From the NCBI RefSeq assembly GCF_002906165.1, contig NZ_PPCN01000002.1:186001-250000 (forward strand): a DNA stretch of 64,000 nucleotides, read 5' to 3'. Of this stretch, positions 27,467 to 36,107 are shown piece by piece; position 1 is the first letter of the stretch, and every line of letters starts with the position of its first letter. The notes beneath the pieces were generated by a model. That model made no database searches. It saw only the letters and a program-made list of their open reading frames with translations, and had not been told where the DNA came from. The position numbers were made by a program, and so were the translations under genes. Source of the DNA: Roseibium marinum (GTDB taxonomy: Bacteria; Pseudomonadota; Alphaproteobacteria; Rhizobiales; Stappiaceae).

Positions 27467-27682
27467 ATGACACCTTCGACCAGCGAAAATCATCTTTCGC
27501 GATCTGCCGAACAGCGGGCAAAGGACGTGGTCAGCCGCATCGTCAGCCAGGCTGAATCCATACCGCTCCAGCAGGGCGGCGGACACAAGCTGGACATGCA
27601 GTTGCTCTACGAGGAAGTTGTTGCCGCCTTGCGCGAGACCATTGACGATCTTGCCTTTTGCACGGAAACCAAATCCACCTGA
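27467..27682 (+). CDS. Small hypothetical protein (71 aa)
   Basis: The reading frame MTPSTSENHLSRSAEQRAKD is followed by an acidic helical stretch (LDMQLLYEEVVAALRETIDD). GAGGGGG lies upstream of the ATG at 27467. No cysteines are paired, no membrane segment. Function unknown. It lies about 55 bp before the cupin gene and may share its transcript. Confidence 0.55.
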   Translation: MTPSTSENHLSRSAEQRAKDVVSRIVSQAESIPLQQGGGHKLDMQLLYEEVVAALRETIDDLAFCTETKST

Positions 27683-27737
27683 GCGGATCGCGACCGGAAG
27701 CTCGTTTGCCGTCGAAACTCCGTTTCAAGGACCCCAG

Positions 27738-28181
27738 ATGCCCGCCAGCCCGGAAATGACCGCCGAAGAGGTTAGCGCTCTCCTTCGGATGCAGCCGCAT
27801 CCCGAAGGCGGCTTTTATGCCGAGACCTTCCGCGACGAGGTGACCGACGAGAGCGGCCGCGCGGCATCGACGCTGATCTATTTCCTGCTGCCGGAAGGCG
27901 TGCTGTCCCGTTGGCACAGGGTCGACGCAGTCGAGACCTGGCACTGGTACGCAGGCGCTCCGCTGGAACTCTCAATAAGTCCCGATGGCCGGACAAAACA
28001 GATCCTTGCGATCGGCAACGATCTTGCCGCCGGGCAGCGTCCGCAAGGCGTCGTCCCCCGTGACGGCTGGCAGCAGGCGCGCTCGCTGGGGTCCTGGACG
28101 CTCGTGGGCTGCACCGTCGCGCCGGGTTTCCGGTTCGAAGGATTTGAAATGGCGCCTGAAGGCTGGGAGCCGGGTAATTAG
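27738..28181 (+). CDS. Cupin domain protein, DUF985 (Cupin_5)
   Basis: A 147-residue single cupin. The conserved blocks are HPEGGFYAETFRDE at the N-terminus, TLIYFLLPEGVLSRWHRVDAVETWHWYAG with two His in the binding pocket, and SWTLVGCTVAPGFRFEGFEM. These proteins are widespread and their activity is not defined. The ATG at 27738 sits shortly after AAGGA. Confidence 0.9.
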   Translation: MPASPEMTAEEVSALLRMQPHPEGGFYAETFRDEVTDESGRAASTLIYFLLPEGVLSRWHRVDAVETWHWYAGAPLELSISPDGRTKQILAIGNDLAAGQRPQGVVPRDGWQQARSLGSWTLVGCTVAPGFRFEGFEMAPEGWEPGN

Positions 28182-28189
28182 AGCGTGTC

Positions 28190-28284
28190 GCGTTTAAGCG
28201 GATTCAGGAAGACGCCCGAGGCAGCGTTTGCATTGCAAATGCGTTCGGGCGACTTCCTGAATTCAATTTAACGCGACATACTCT
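28190..28284. repeat. 95-nt imperfect palindromic intergenic element
   Basis: AGAGCGTGTCGCGTTTAA at one end and TTAACGCGACATACTCT at the other are complementary, and the inner parts GATTCAGGAAG/CTTCCTGAAT, GCCCGA/TCGGGC and TTTGCA/TGCAAA pair too, so the whole folds into a long hairpin with small bulges. Its ends recall short palindromic repeats scattered in Hyphomicrobiales intergenic DNA. It begins 9 bp after the DUF985 stop. Confidence 0.8.
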
Positions 28285-28385
28285 AAGCCCGCCGGACCTC
28301 AACATTTCTTTTTTCAGAAAAAATCTTGCTGCCGGGGAACCAATGTCCGGCTGGCACGTTCTCTTTGCGGAACAAGGAGAGAGAA

Positions 28386-28460
28386 ATGCATAACATCATT
28401 TATCTCGTCGGCCTCGTAGTCGTCGTCGGCGCGATCCTGTCCTTCATCGGACTGGCCTGA
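28386..28460 (+). CDS. 24-residue membrane microprotein
   Basis: A 75-nt frame encodes MHNIIYLVGLVVVVGAILSF plus four residues: a single hydrophobic helix with a short polar start. AAGGAGAGAGA stands directly before the ATG, a near-perfect ribosome site. I recall very similar short peptides (IYLVGLVVVVLAILSFLG-like) scattered in alphaproteobacteria, so this looks like a real microprotein. Role unknown. Confidence 0.65.
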   Translation: MHNIIYLVGLVVVVGAILSFIGLA

Positions 28461-28644
28461 TCACGTTGCCCCATACCTGACCCCAAACTCCCAGGCCCCA
28501 AGACCGCCGGGCCGGGTGCTGAACAAAAAAATTTCAACGGTTTCCCCCCGACCGTCCAATCAGCATCCGGCCCACAGGTTGTTTCCAGTCGAACCACACA
28601 TTCACAGACACAACGCAATGCACCTGCGGGCCAGGTAAATACCG

Positions 28645-30072
28645 CTAGGATTGCGGCGAGTTCGATCCGAATTCCTTAGGCGCTGTATCGTCGAGAAGGT
28701 CTTCGGATCCCGACGTCATGCGCTCTTCGTCGATGCGCTTTTCGAGATCCTTGTCGGCACCTGTGTCCTTGGCCTTGCCCATTTTCGCCGTACGCTGTTT
28801 CTTCGCTTGCTGTGCCCGACGGGGAGCCGTTCGCTTTTCCGCGTCTTCCCCGGGGCGCGGGACGAAGACATCGCTGTCAAAGCGAAGGCGATAAATCGGC
28901 TCCGGCAATGAAAACCCGTTGGTTTCAAGCGCTTGCTTGACCAGCCGCATCGCCTCCGAACGGGCTCTCAGAAAATCGGTTTTGTTCTGGTCGATCCATC
29001 CGGCGAATATGAGAAGCACGTTTGAATCCCCAACCCTGTCGATCCAGGCATCCGGCGAAGGGTCTTTCAGTACAAAGTCCTGCAAGGCGATGGTTTCCAG
29101 ACCGATCTGAAGAGCCTTGTCCAGTTCGCTCTCCGCATCGACGCCAAGTTCGAAGGTGAAGCGGCGCTGGGGGTTCACCGTGTAGTTGATGATCGTGCTC
29201 TTGAAGACGATTGCGTTCGGGATGCGAATGTGATTGCCGTCCATTTCCATCAGGATGGTTGCCCGCGAGGTAAGTCTGATCACGATTCCTTCGAAATTTT
29301 CGATCTTCACGAAATCCTTGGGGCTGAAGGGTTGCCGGATACTCAGCATGATGCTGGCGATATAATTTTCGACCGTGTCGCGGACCGCGAAACCGACCGC
29401 CAGTCCCACGATACCGGCCGCGCCGAGCAACGTTCCGATCACAGCGGTTGCGCCCAGCACGTCGAGCGCGAGAACGATGCCGATGACAAAAAACAATATC
29501 CTGATGATCTGTCTGAGCAGATCGGCAATGAAAGCATTCGGCGCCAGCCGGTTCCATGGCCATTGCAGTCCGGCGACCAGATAGCCGGCAAAGCTGACGA
29601 GAAACCACAGCACACCTGAAACCAGTACGAGGGGAATGTAATTGAGCGCCTGGAACGCCCGGGCCTGCAGGCGCTCGTATGCGGGAACCAGCCGCTCCTC
29701 GAGCGCGGTCTCTTCGCGCAATTCGTTCCTGATGGCGACAACACCGTCGACGCGTCCGGCCAGTTCCCTGGCCTGGTTGGCCAGCGGCGTTTCCGCAACG
29801 GTTCCCTGCAGCGTCACAACGCCTGATTTGACGGAAACCGTGATTTTTTCCAGACCTTCCAGCTCTTCGAATATGCCGTGGATGCGGCGCTGAATGGCAC
29901 GATCGTCAGAAGCATTTGTCTCCGCGGCGATCGTTGCCGGCTGCGTCTCCGATTGTGCGGCGGCTCGTTGCGGAACGGCAGTGAGACAGCACGCCACCAC
30001 CGCCAGCATGAGCAACTTGCCGACCGCAGTGGTTTCAACACGCCCGGTCGAAAATGCCTTTTCTGAAAGCAT
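28645..30072 (-). CDS. MscS-family mechanosensitive channel with BON domain
   Basis: About 475 residues: a signal-like N-terminus (LLMLAVVACCLTAVPQRAAA), a periplasmic BON domain near residues 65-130 (ITVSVKSGVVTLQGTVAETP), three membrane helices, then the pore helix LLGAAGIVGLAVGFAVRDTV and the MscS beta domain (IRQPFSPKDFVKIENFEG). The C-terminal ~60 residues are basic and acidic, without structure. It should open under membrane tension. The start at 30072 follows AGGAG; a GTG at 30156 overlapping the ftsY stop is possible. Last gene of a leftward operon. Confidence 0.88.
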   Translation of the reverse strand: MLSEKAFSTGRVETTAVGKLLMLAVVACCLTAVPQRAAAQSETQPATIAAETNASDDRAIQRRIHGIFEELEGLEKITVSVKSGVVTLQGTVAETPLANQARELAGRVDGVVAIRNELREETALEERLVPAYERLQARAFQALNYIPLVLVSGVLWFLVSFAGYLVAGLQWPWNRLAPNAFIADLLRQIIRILFFVIGIVLALDVLGATAVIGTLLGAAGIVGLAVGFAVRDTVENYIASIMLSIRQPFSPKDFVKIENFEGIVIRLTSRATILMEMDGNHIRIPNAIVFKSTIINYTVNPQRRFTFELGVDAESELDKALQIGLETIALQDFVLKDPSPDAWIDRVGDSNVLLIFAGWIDQNKTDFLRARSEAMRLVKQALETNGFSLPEPIYRLRFDSDVFVPRPGEDAEKRTAPRRAQQAKKQRTAKMGKAKDTGADKDLEKRIDEERMTSGSEDLLDDTAPKEFGSNSPQS

Positions 30073-30152
30073 CAATTGCAGCTCCTGAACGATCCGCATG
30101 ACGTTAGCCGAGAACCGGGAGTGGTGCGAGCGCAGACCGCCGATGGAAATCC

Positions 30153-31442
30153 TCACGCCATGCCGGCGATCGCACCGGCGAAATCCTTCGCGGAAAACGG
30201 TTCCAGATCGGCGACACCTTCCCCGACACCGATGAAGTGCACCGGCAGGCCGTGTTTGGCGGCAATCGCCACCAGAATGCCGCCGCGCGCGGTGCCGTCG
30301 AGTTTGGTCATCACCAGTCCGGTGACACCGGCGACCTTGCCGAAGATCTCGACCTGATTGAGGGCGTTCTGGCCGGTCGTTGCATCCAGGGTCAGGAGAA
30401 CCGTGTGCGGGGCGTCCGGATCGAGCTTGCGGATCACGCGGATGACCTTTTCCAGCTCTTCCATCAGTTCGGTCCTGTTCTGCAGACGCCCTGCCGTATC
30501 GATCAGGAGAACGTCCATGTCCTTGTCCGCGGCCTCCTTCATGGCGTCATAGGCAAGGCCGGCCGCATCGGAGCCAGTGTCGCGTGCAACGATTTCCGCG
30601 CCTGTGCGCCCGGCCCAGATCCTGAGCTGTTCGACGGCGGCCGCGCGGAACGTGTCTCCGGCCGCCATCATCACTTTTTTTCCTTCAGAGCGCAGTTTCT
30701 GCGACAGCTTGCCGATGGTGGTGGTCTTGCCGGTGCCGTTCACCCCGACCATCAGCACCACATGAGGCTTTTTTCCGGTGGTGAAATCCAGTGGCCGGGC
30801 CACCGGTTCGAGAACCTTCTCCACTTCCTCCGCGAGAACCGCCCGCACGTCCTCTGTCGAGATTTCCTTGTCGAAGCGGCCCACCGACAGTCTTTCCGTG
30901 ATCGCCATTGCCGTATCCACGCCAAGATCCGCCTGGATCAGGACATCTTCCAGTTCCTCCAGCATGGAGGCATCGAGCTTGCGCTTGGTAAAGATCGACG
31001 AAATGCCTTCCGTCAGCGACGAGGAGGACCGGGAAAGGCCCTTCTTCAGCCGCTGCACCCAGGAGGATTTCGGTTCTTCCGTGGCGGGTTCCGGCTCCGG
31101 CGCTGCTTCGTCGCTCAGCTCATTTTCCGGCTCATTGTTTGGCTCAGCCACGGGTTCAGGCGCCACATCGGTCGAGACCGGTTCGTCAATGGGGACCGGA
31201 ACAGGAGGCGGCATGTCCGGCAGACGTCCGAGAGCCGCATCCATCTGGATCGGCCTGAAAGGGTCATTGATCGCGGCGGCCGGCCTGACTTCCATTTCCA
31301 CGTCGAGTTCGGGTTCATCCCCGGCCGGTTCCGGAGAGGCGGCCTCGGCCGCGGCCGTTTCTGCTACCGTCTCCTCCTGGCCGTCCGGCGTCTCCTTGCC
31401 GCCAAAGAGCCGACCCAGAAACCCGCGCTTTTTCTCGCTCAT
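30153..31442 (-). CDS. ftsY: Signal recognition particle receptor FtsY
   Basis: A 429-residue SRP receptor. The N-terminal ~120 residues form the acidic A domain, and the rest is the NG GTPase: GVNGTGKTTTIGKL (G1), DTFRAAAVEQL, DTAGR (G3) and TKLDGTARGG (G4 region). FtsY docks ribosome-SRP complexes at the membrane. It lies 30 bp after mtaB on the same strand; GAGG precedes its ATG. Confidence 0.97.
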   Translation of the reverse strand: MSEKKRGFLGRLFGGKETPDGQEETVAETAAAEAASPEPAGDEPELDVEMEVRPAAAINDPFRPIQMDAALGRLPDMPPPVPVPIDEPVSTDVAPEPVAEPNNEPENELSDEAAPEPEPATEEPKSSWVQRLKKGLSRSSSSLTEGISSIFTKRKLDASMLEELEDVLIQADLGVDTAMAITERLSVGRFDKEISTEDVRAVLAEEVEKVLEPVARPLDFTTGKKPHVVLMVGVNGTGKTTTIGKLSQKLRSEGKKVMMAAGDTFRAAAVEQLRIWAGRTGAEIVARDTGSDAAGLAYDAMKEAADKDMDVLLIDTAGRLQNRTELMEELEKVIRVIRKLDPDAPHTVLLTLDATTGQNALNQVEIFGKVAGVTGLVMTKLDGTARGGILVAIAAKHGLPVHFIGVGEGVADLEPFSAKDFAGAIAGMA

Positions 31443-31472
31443 GAAATCGCCTCAAGAATTCGACTCAGCCGC

Positions 31473-32741
31473 TCAGGCGGCTTTGGAAAGGGCTTCGCCC
31501 AGGAGATGGCGTCCGGTATGGCCGATAATCCTGGTTTCCACAATCTGTCCGGCTTGTCCGCCACTCAGTTCAACCTGGGTGAACTGTTCCGTGCGGCCAA
31601 GGCCTTCCTTTTCGATCAGCACCGGCCGGATCTTGCCGACCTCGCCCGCCAGATGCCGCGTAAGCGCGTCTTCGCCCTTGGCCCGGAGACGCGCGCCGCG
31701 CTCCTTGATGAGACTACGCGGCAGTTGCGGCATCCGTGCGGCAGGTGTGCCCGGGCGCGGGGAGAACGGAAACACATGCAGATGCGTCAGGCCGCATTCA
31801 TCGACTATCTTCAGGGAATTCTGGAACATTTCCTCGGTTTCCGTCGGGAACCCGGCAATGATATCGGCCCCGAAAACCACATCCGGCCGCACGCGGCGCA
31901 CATCCTCGCAAAAGCGGATTGTATCGGCGCGCAGATGCCGCCGTTTCATCCGCTTGAGGATCATGTCGTCGCCCGCCTGCAGCGACAGATGGAAATGCGG
32001 CATCAGGCGCTCGTCTTCCGCGATCACCCGCATCAGATCGTCATCCGCCTCGATGGAATCGATGGAGGAAAGCCGCAGCCGCTTCAGCTCCGGCACCATT
32101 TTCAGGATCTTGGCGCTTAACGTGCCCAGCTTCGGTGTCCCAGGCAGATCGGCGCCATAGGAGGTAATATCGACGCCGGTCAGGACGATCTCGTTGTAGC
32201 CGTTGGCGACAAGGCGCGAGATCTGGTCGATCACCACGCCCATCGGCACCGAACGGGAATTTCCGCGGCCGAAGGGAATGATGCAGAAGGTGCAGCGGTG
32301 GTCGCAGCCATTCTGCACCTGAACGAAGGCACGGGCTCGCCCGGCCAGTCCGTCGATCAGATGACCCGCCGTCTCCTCGACGCTCATGATGTCGTTGACG
32401 CGCACCTTCTCGGTTTCCGAAATGCCGAAGGCGGCAACGTCCTGATAGGACTTGCGCTCCAGCTTTTCCGTGTTGCCGAGCACCAGGTCGACTTCCTCCA
32501 TCGCGGAGAAGGTTTCCGCCTCGGTCTGGGCGGCGCAGCCCGTCACGATCACCCTGGCCTGCGGATTGTCGCGCCGGGCCCTGCGCACCGCCTGACGCGC
32601 CTGACGCACGGCTTCGCTGGTAACCGCGCAGGTGTTGATAAGGATCGCGTCCTTGAGGCCGGCCGCCTCCGCCTCGCGTTTCATGACTTCCGACTCGTAG
32701 GAATTGAGCCGGCAGCCGAATGTGACCACGTCGATGCTCAT
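31473..32741 (-). CDS. mtaB: tRNA (N6-threonylcarbamoyladenosine(37)-C2)-methylthiotransferase
   Basis: A 422-residue radical-SAM enzyme. The N-terminal MTTase domain has its cluster cysteines in TFGCRLNSYES and NTCAVTSEA; the radical-SAM CxxxCxxC is QNGCDHRCTFCIIPFGRG. It adds a methylthio group to t6A37 of tRNAs reading ANN codons. The start at 32741 overlaps the dapF stop by ATGA; earlier codons are not homologous. Confidence 0.92.
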   Translation of the reverse strand: MSIDVVTFGCRLNSYESEVMKREAEAAGLKDAILINTCAVTSEAVRQARQAVRRARRDNPQARVIVTGCAAQTEAETFSAMEEVDLVLGNTEKLERKSYQDVAAFGISETEKVRVNDIMSVEETAGHLIDGLAGRARAFVQVQNGCDHRCTFCIIPFGRGNSRSVPMGVVIDQISRLVANGYNEIVLTGVDITSYGADLPGTPKLGTLSAKILKMVPELKRLRLSSIDSIEADDDLMRVIAEDERLMPHFHLSLQAGDDMILKRMKRRHLRADTIRFCEDVRRVRPDVVFGADIIAGFPTETEEMFQNSLKIVDECGLTHLHVFPFSPRPGTPAARMPQLPRSLIKERGARLRAKGEDALTRHLAGEVGKIRPVLIEKEGLGRTEQFTQVELSGGQAGQIVETRIIGHTGRHLLGEALSKAA

Positions 32742-33652
32742 GGAGCGGATCCTGCTGCTTCGGGTGCCCCGTCGCCCGCGGCGGTCCTGCGCCAGGAAAG
32801 AGTTTCGAGATCGACCTCGCCTTCGAATTCCACTTCGGTCGGACCGGTCATCAAGACATGACCGTCGGCCTCGCGCCACTCTATCACCAGCGGCCCGCCG
32901 GGCAGATGGATCGTGCTCTTGCGGCCGGTCTTGCCGTCACGGGCGGCCGCAACCCCGACGGCACAGGCCGCCGTGCCGCAGGCCAACGTCAGCCCGACAC
33001 CGCGTTCCCAGACCTTCACGCGGATCTCGTTCTCGTCGAAGACATGCGCAAGCGAGATATTGGCCCCTTCGGGAAAGACCGGATGATGCTCCAGCAGCGG
33101 ACCGGCCCGTTCAAGGTCATAGGCCTCCACATCGTCCACCCAGAAGATCGCATGGGGATTTCCCATATTGGCAACGGAGGGCGTGTGCAGGATCGGCTCG
33201 TCGATCGGACCGATCTGCAGCTCGATCGCCCGCGTGTCGGCGAATTCCTCCGCCAGCGGGATCTGGTCCCACTCAAGGCGCGGCACGCCCATATCCACGG
33301 TCACATTGCGTGCTCCGGCGGCATCGAATGCGTGAAGAAGACCGGCGCCTGTCTCGATCGTCACCAGGTCCTTGCCGGTTTCCTCCATCAGCAGGCGGCC
33401 GATGCATCTGGTGGCATTGCCGCAGGCCGACACCTCGCCGCCGTCGCGGTTGTGAATGCGCATGAACGCATCGACCCCGAGGGAAGAGCGTTCCACGGTG
33501 ATCATCTGGTCGAAGCCGATGCCGCTTTCCCGGTCGCCCAGCCCGGCAATCGCCTCCCTGGCCAGACGCAGCGGCTTTTCGCGCGCGTCCCAGACCACGA
33601 AATCGTTGCCGAGGCCGTTCATTTTCAAAAAGGGTCTGGTGTCCGACGCCAT
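32738..33652 (-). CDS. dapF: Diaminopimelate epimerase
   Basis: A 304-residue epimerase. The two catalytic Cys are in EVSACGNATRCIG and LACGTAACAVG; MNGLGNDFVV near the start and the repeated alpha/beta half-domains are typical. It converts LL- to meso-diaminopimelate for lysine and peptidoglycan. I start at 33652 (MASDTRPF) since the family begins there; a further upstream ATG at 33700 is possible. It heads dapF-mtaB-ftsY-mscS. Confidence 0.95.
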   Translation of the reverse strand: MASDTRPFLKMNGLGNDFVVWDAREKPLRLAREAIAGLGDRESGIGFDQMITVERSSLGVDAFMRIHNRDGGEVSACGNATRCIGRLLMEETGKDLVTIETGAGLLHAFDAAGARNVTVDMGVPRLEWDQIPLAEEFADTRAIELQIGPIDEPILHTPSVANMGNPHAIFWVDDVEAYDLERAGPLLEHHPVFPEGANISLAHVFDENEIRVKVWERGVGLTLACGTAACAVGVAAARDGKTGRKSTIHLPGGPLVIEWREADGHVLMTGPTEVEFEGEVDLETLSWRRTAAGDGAPEAAGSAP

Positions 33653-33809
33653 ACCGGGTGCACTTCGTTTCTTGGTTTGTTGGATAGCGAGCCCGCTCAT
33701 TGGCGGTCAATCGCCCTTATATGGCGGAAAATACCGGAAATTACCAGTGGGGCTATTTCCGGATTGCCAGACGGTGGCGCACCATATGTCGCGGGAAATC
33801 CGGCCGGGA

Positions 33810-34697
33810 TCAGAGGCTTTCCGCCCTGAACGTGTCGCAGGCTTCGATGCGGCCGGACTGGAACCCCTTTTTGAACCAACTGGCGCGCTGCGCCGATGTG
33901 CCATGGTTGAAGGTTTCCGGGACCACGTAACCCTGTGACTGCCGCTGCAAGGTGTCGTCGCCGATGCGGCTTGCCGCATTCAGCGCCTCGTCTATGTCCC
34001 CCTCCTCGACGAACCCCTGCTGGCGGGCGGCGTAATGCGCCCAGATCCCGGCGAAGCAGTCCGCCTGCAGCTCGACGCGCACGGAAAGCGCATTGCCCTC
34101 CTCCTTGCTCATGGTCCGCCTGGCCTTGTGGAACTCGGGCAGAATGCCGAGCACGTTCTGGATATGATGACCGACTTCATGCGCCAGAACATAGGCCTGG
34201 GCGAAATCGCCTGGAGCGTTCAGCTGCGTGGCAAGCTCCCGGTAGAAGGACAGATCGATGTAAAGCTTGCTGTCAGCGCCGCAATAGAACGGGCCGGTGG
34301 CCGAGCTGGCGTAGCCGCAGGCGGAGGGCACAGAGCCGGAAAACAGCACCAGCGTCGGCTCCGGATAATCGGCGCCATGCCGGTCGAGCAGCTGCTGCCA
34401 GGTATTTTCGGTATCGGCAAGGACAACAGAGATGAATTGCGCCGTCTCGTCATCCGCGGCGGACCGCGGCGCCTGGCTCTGGCTGCGCGGCGCTTCGAAA
34501 CCGCCGCCTTCCAGTTGCCCGAGCAGCGTCAGCGGATTGATGCCCATGAACCAGGCTATCCCGGCGACGACGAGAATGCCGGTCAGGCCCAGCCCGCCGC
34601 CGGCACGCGCCCGCCGGCCGGACGGCATCCGCATGCGCCGGCCCGAGCCACGCCTGTCATCGATGTTGCTGCTGCCGCGGCGGCCCTTCCAGCGCAT
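33810..34697 (-). CDS. Neutral zinc metallopeptidase (YpfJ family)
   Basis: A 295-residue protein: a basic cytoplasmic start, one membrane helix (GLTGILVVAGIAWFMGI, near residues 37-53), then a zinc-peptidase domain with AHEVGHHIQN, the HExxH zinc site, and a third-ligand region around QADCFAGIWAHYA. The late NHGTSAQRASWFKKGF is typical of YpfJ. It should face the periplasm. Substrate unknown. It is divergent from the CHAP-like gene. Confidence 0.9.
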   Translation of the reverse strand: MRWKGRRGSSNIDDRRGSGRRMRMPSGRRARAGGGLGLTGILVVAGIAWFMGINPLTLLGQLEGGGFEAPRSQSQAPRSAADDETAQFISVVLADTENTWQQLLDRHGADYPEPTLVLFSGSVPSACGYASSATGPFYCGADSKLYIDLSFYRELATQLNAPGDFAQAYVLAHEVGHHIQNVLGILPEFHKARRTMSKEEGNALSVRVELQADCFAGIWAHYAARQQGFVEEGDIDEALNAASRIGDDTLQRQSQGYVVPETFNHGTSAQRASWFKKGFQSGRIEACDTFRAESL

Positions 34698-34865
34698 GTC
34701 TTTTCCATTTCGTCTGTTCGATCTGATTTGTGAATAGCAGACCTCAAAGACAACACCCAACGCAAAAGGCGCCGCGCGGCAGGAGAAATCCGCGCAAATG
34801 TGATGCCGGTTACAGCCGCCCCGCCAGGATTGAAGCAATCTCATCATGCGCAAGCACCAACAAGG

Positions 34866-35354
34866 ATGATGCAGATGCCCGACGTTACCGAACAGCAGGC
34901 TCGTCGTTTGATCGCCTTCGCGACCCAGCGGATGGGACAGGTGGAAGGAAACGGTCAGTGCTGGACGCTGGTCGACAACGGTTTTCGCAGTGTCGGCTTT
35001 CACAAGCCCTCGGCGACCTATCGCTGGGGACGCGTCGTGGAACAGCTGGCCAACGCCCGGCCGGGAGATGTTTTCCAGTTTTCCAATTTCCGGGTGGCCG
35101 TCAGGATCGAAAGCGCCGATGGCAGCTGGACGGAGGCAACCCAGAGCCGGGGCGCGCCGCGTCACACCGCCATTTTGGAAAGTATCGACGCGAATGGCGT
35201 CGCCACTTTCCTGGAAAGCAATGTCAACGACAGTTTCGACGTTCAGCGTAACCGCTTCCACGTCCGAACGGCGGATCTCGAGGAAGGCGGCGACAGGACG
35301 ACCGTTCGTGTCAGCGGTTCCTTCACGATCTACCGGCCCCAGGTTTCCGAATAA
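34866..35354 (+). CDS. CHAP/NlpC-like small cysteine hydrolase (about 160 aa)
   Basis: A soluble protein with no signal peptide or membrane helix. Counting from the ATG at 34875, a Cys (GQCW, residue 29), a His (PRHTAIL, residue 97) and an Asn (LESNVND, residue 116) stand at the spacings of a papain-like CHAP/NlpC-P60 amidase, and PGDVFQF between them fits this fold. Three ATGs lie close together (34866, 34869, 34875). If active it would cut peptide bonds of murein or be a toxin or housekeeping amidase; the assignment is from motif spacing only. Confidence 0.6.
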   Translation: MMQMPDVTEQQARRLIAFATQRMGQVEGNGQCWTLVDNGFRSVGFHKPSATYRWGRVVEQLANARPGDVFQFSNFRVAVRIESADGSWTEATQSRGAPRHTAILESIDANGVATFLESNVNDSFDVQRNRFHVRTADLEEGGDRTTVRVSGSFTIYRPQVSE

Positions 35355-35375
35355 GGCAATTTCACAACGGGCTTT

Positions 35376-35915
35376 TCAGGCGCGAATCAGCATTTCCGCA
35401 GCCGGGCCGATCCTGGAAAGGATCAGCCGCATGTGGTCCGGCGCGACGGCGACGCAGCCTTCCGTCGGACGGTAATCCTCCCGCGCGATGTGAAAGAAGA
35501 TGGCGCTGCCCTTGCCCTTCACCGCGGGGAGAAGATTGCAGTCCAGAACCACGACAATGTCGTAGAGCCTGTCCTCGCGCCACATTTTCTCGTGACTGGC
35601 TGCAAAGGGCAGGTCGACCGGCCGGTTATAGCGGGCATGTCCGGGATCGTCGCACCAGCCCGAGCCGGGCGTCAGCCGTTCGACCGGCAGGCGCGTTGCC
35701 GGGGGCAGGTGCCTGTCCGGCCGGTAATAGACATGCAGCAGTCCGAAACGGCCGGCCGGGGTTCCCCCGTCGCCTTCCTTTTTGCGGATCAGGATGCCGG
35801 ACCGACCCAGGGAACACGGAACCGTGATCCCGCCGAGGCGCAGGATGCCTTTGCTCCGGTCGCGCGGCAAAGCCCGGACCTCGAGGCAATCCGCCGGTTT
35901 TTGCTGTTTCCTCAT
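35376..35915 (-). CDS. L,D-transpeptidase family protein (YkuD domain)
   Basis: A 179-residue protein consisting mainly of a YkuD domain. GSAIFFHIAREDYRPTEGC brings the conserved His and the catalytic Cys of the HxxxxxxxxxxTxGC motif; KEGDGGTPAGRF is the usual first block. Such enzymes cross-link DAP residues or attach lipoproteins to peptidoglycan, but a signal peptide is not seen in the chosen start, so it may be of the cytoplasmic or Tat-less small type. The start at 35915 has GGAGAG upstream. Confidence 0.85.
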   Translation of the reverse strand: MRKQQKPADCLEVRALPRDRSKGILRLGGITVPCSLGRSGILIRKKEGDGGTPAGRFGLLHVYYRPDRHLPPATRLPVERLTPGSGWCDDPGHARYNRPVDLPFAASHEKMWREDRLYDIVVVLDCNLLPAVKGKGSAIFFHIAREDYRPTEGCVAVAPDHMRLILSRIGPAAEMLIRA

Positions 35916-36107
35916 GGTCTCTCCGTCGCATTTTCCGCAAGTCGCGGAAGCCATTGATAAACCGGTCCTAAACCCCGCGTGAAGAAGAATTGACGAAGCA
36001 ATGCTTGTATGACGAGTATTTCCCGCGCACATAGAGGCAGGAACACGCTTGTGTCATTCACACAAATCGACGTGATCAGTATTCAGCATTTGGCGAGGAC
36101 AGCAACG

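Noticed and set aside
30237..32120. Long open frame on the plus strand opposite ftsY and mtaB
   Set aside because: It is rich in residues typical of GC-rich antisense shadows and has no family match, whereas the minus strand encodes clear FtsY and MtaB.
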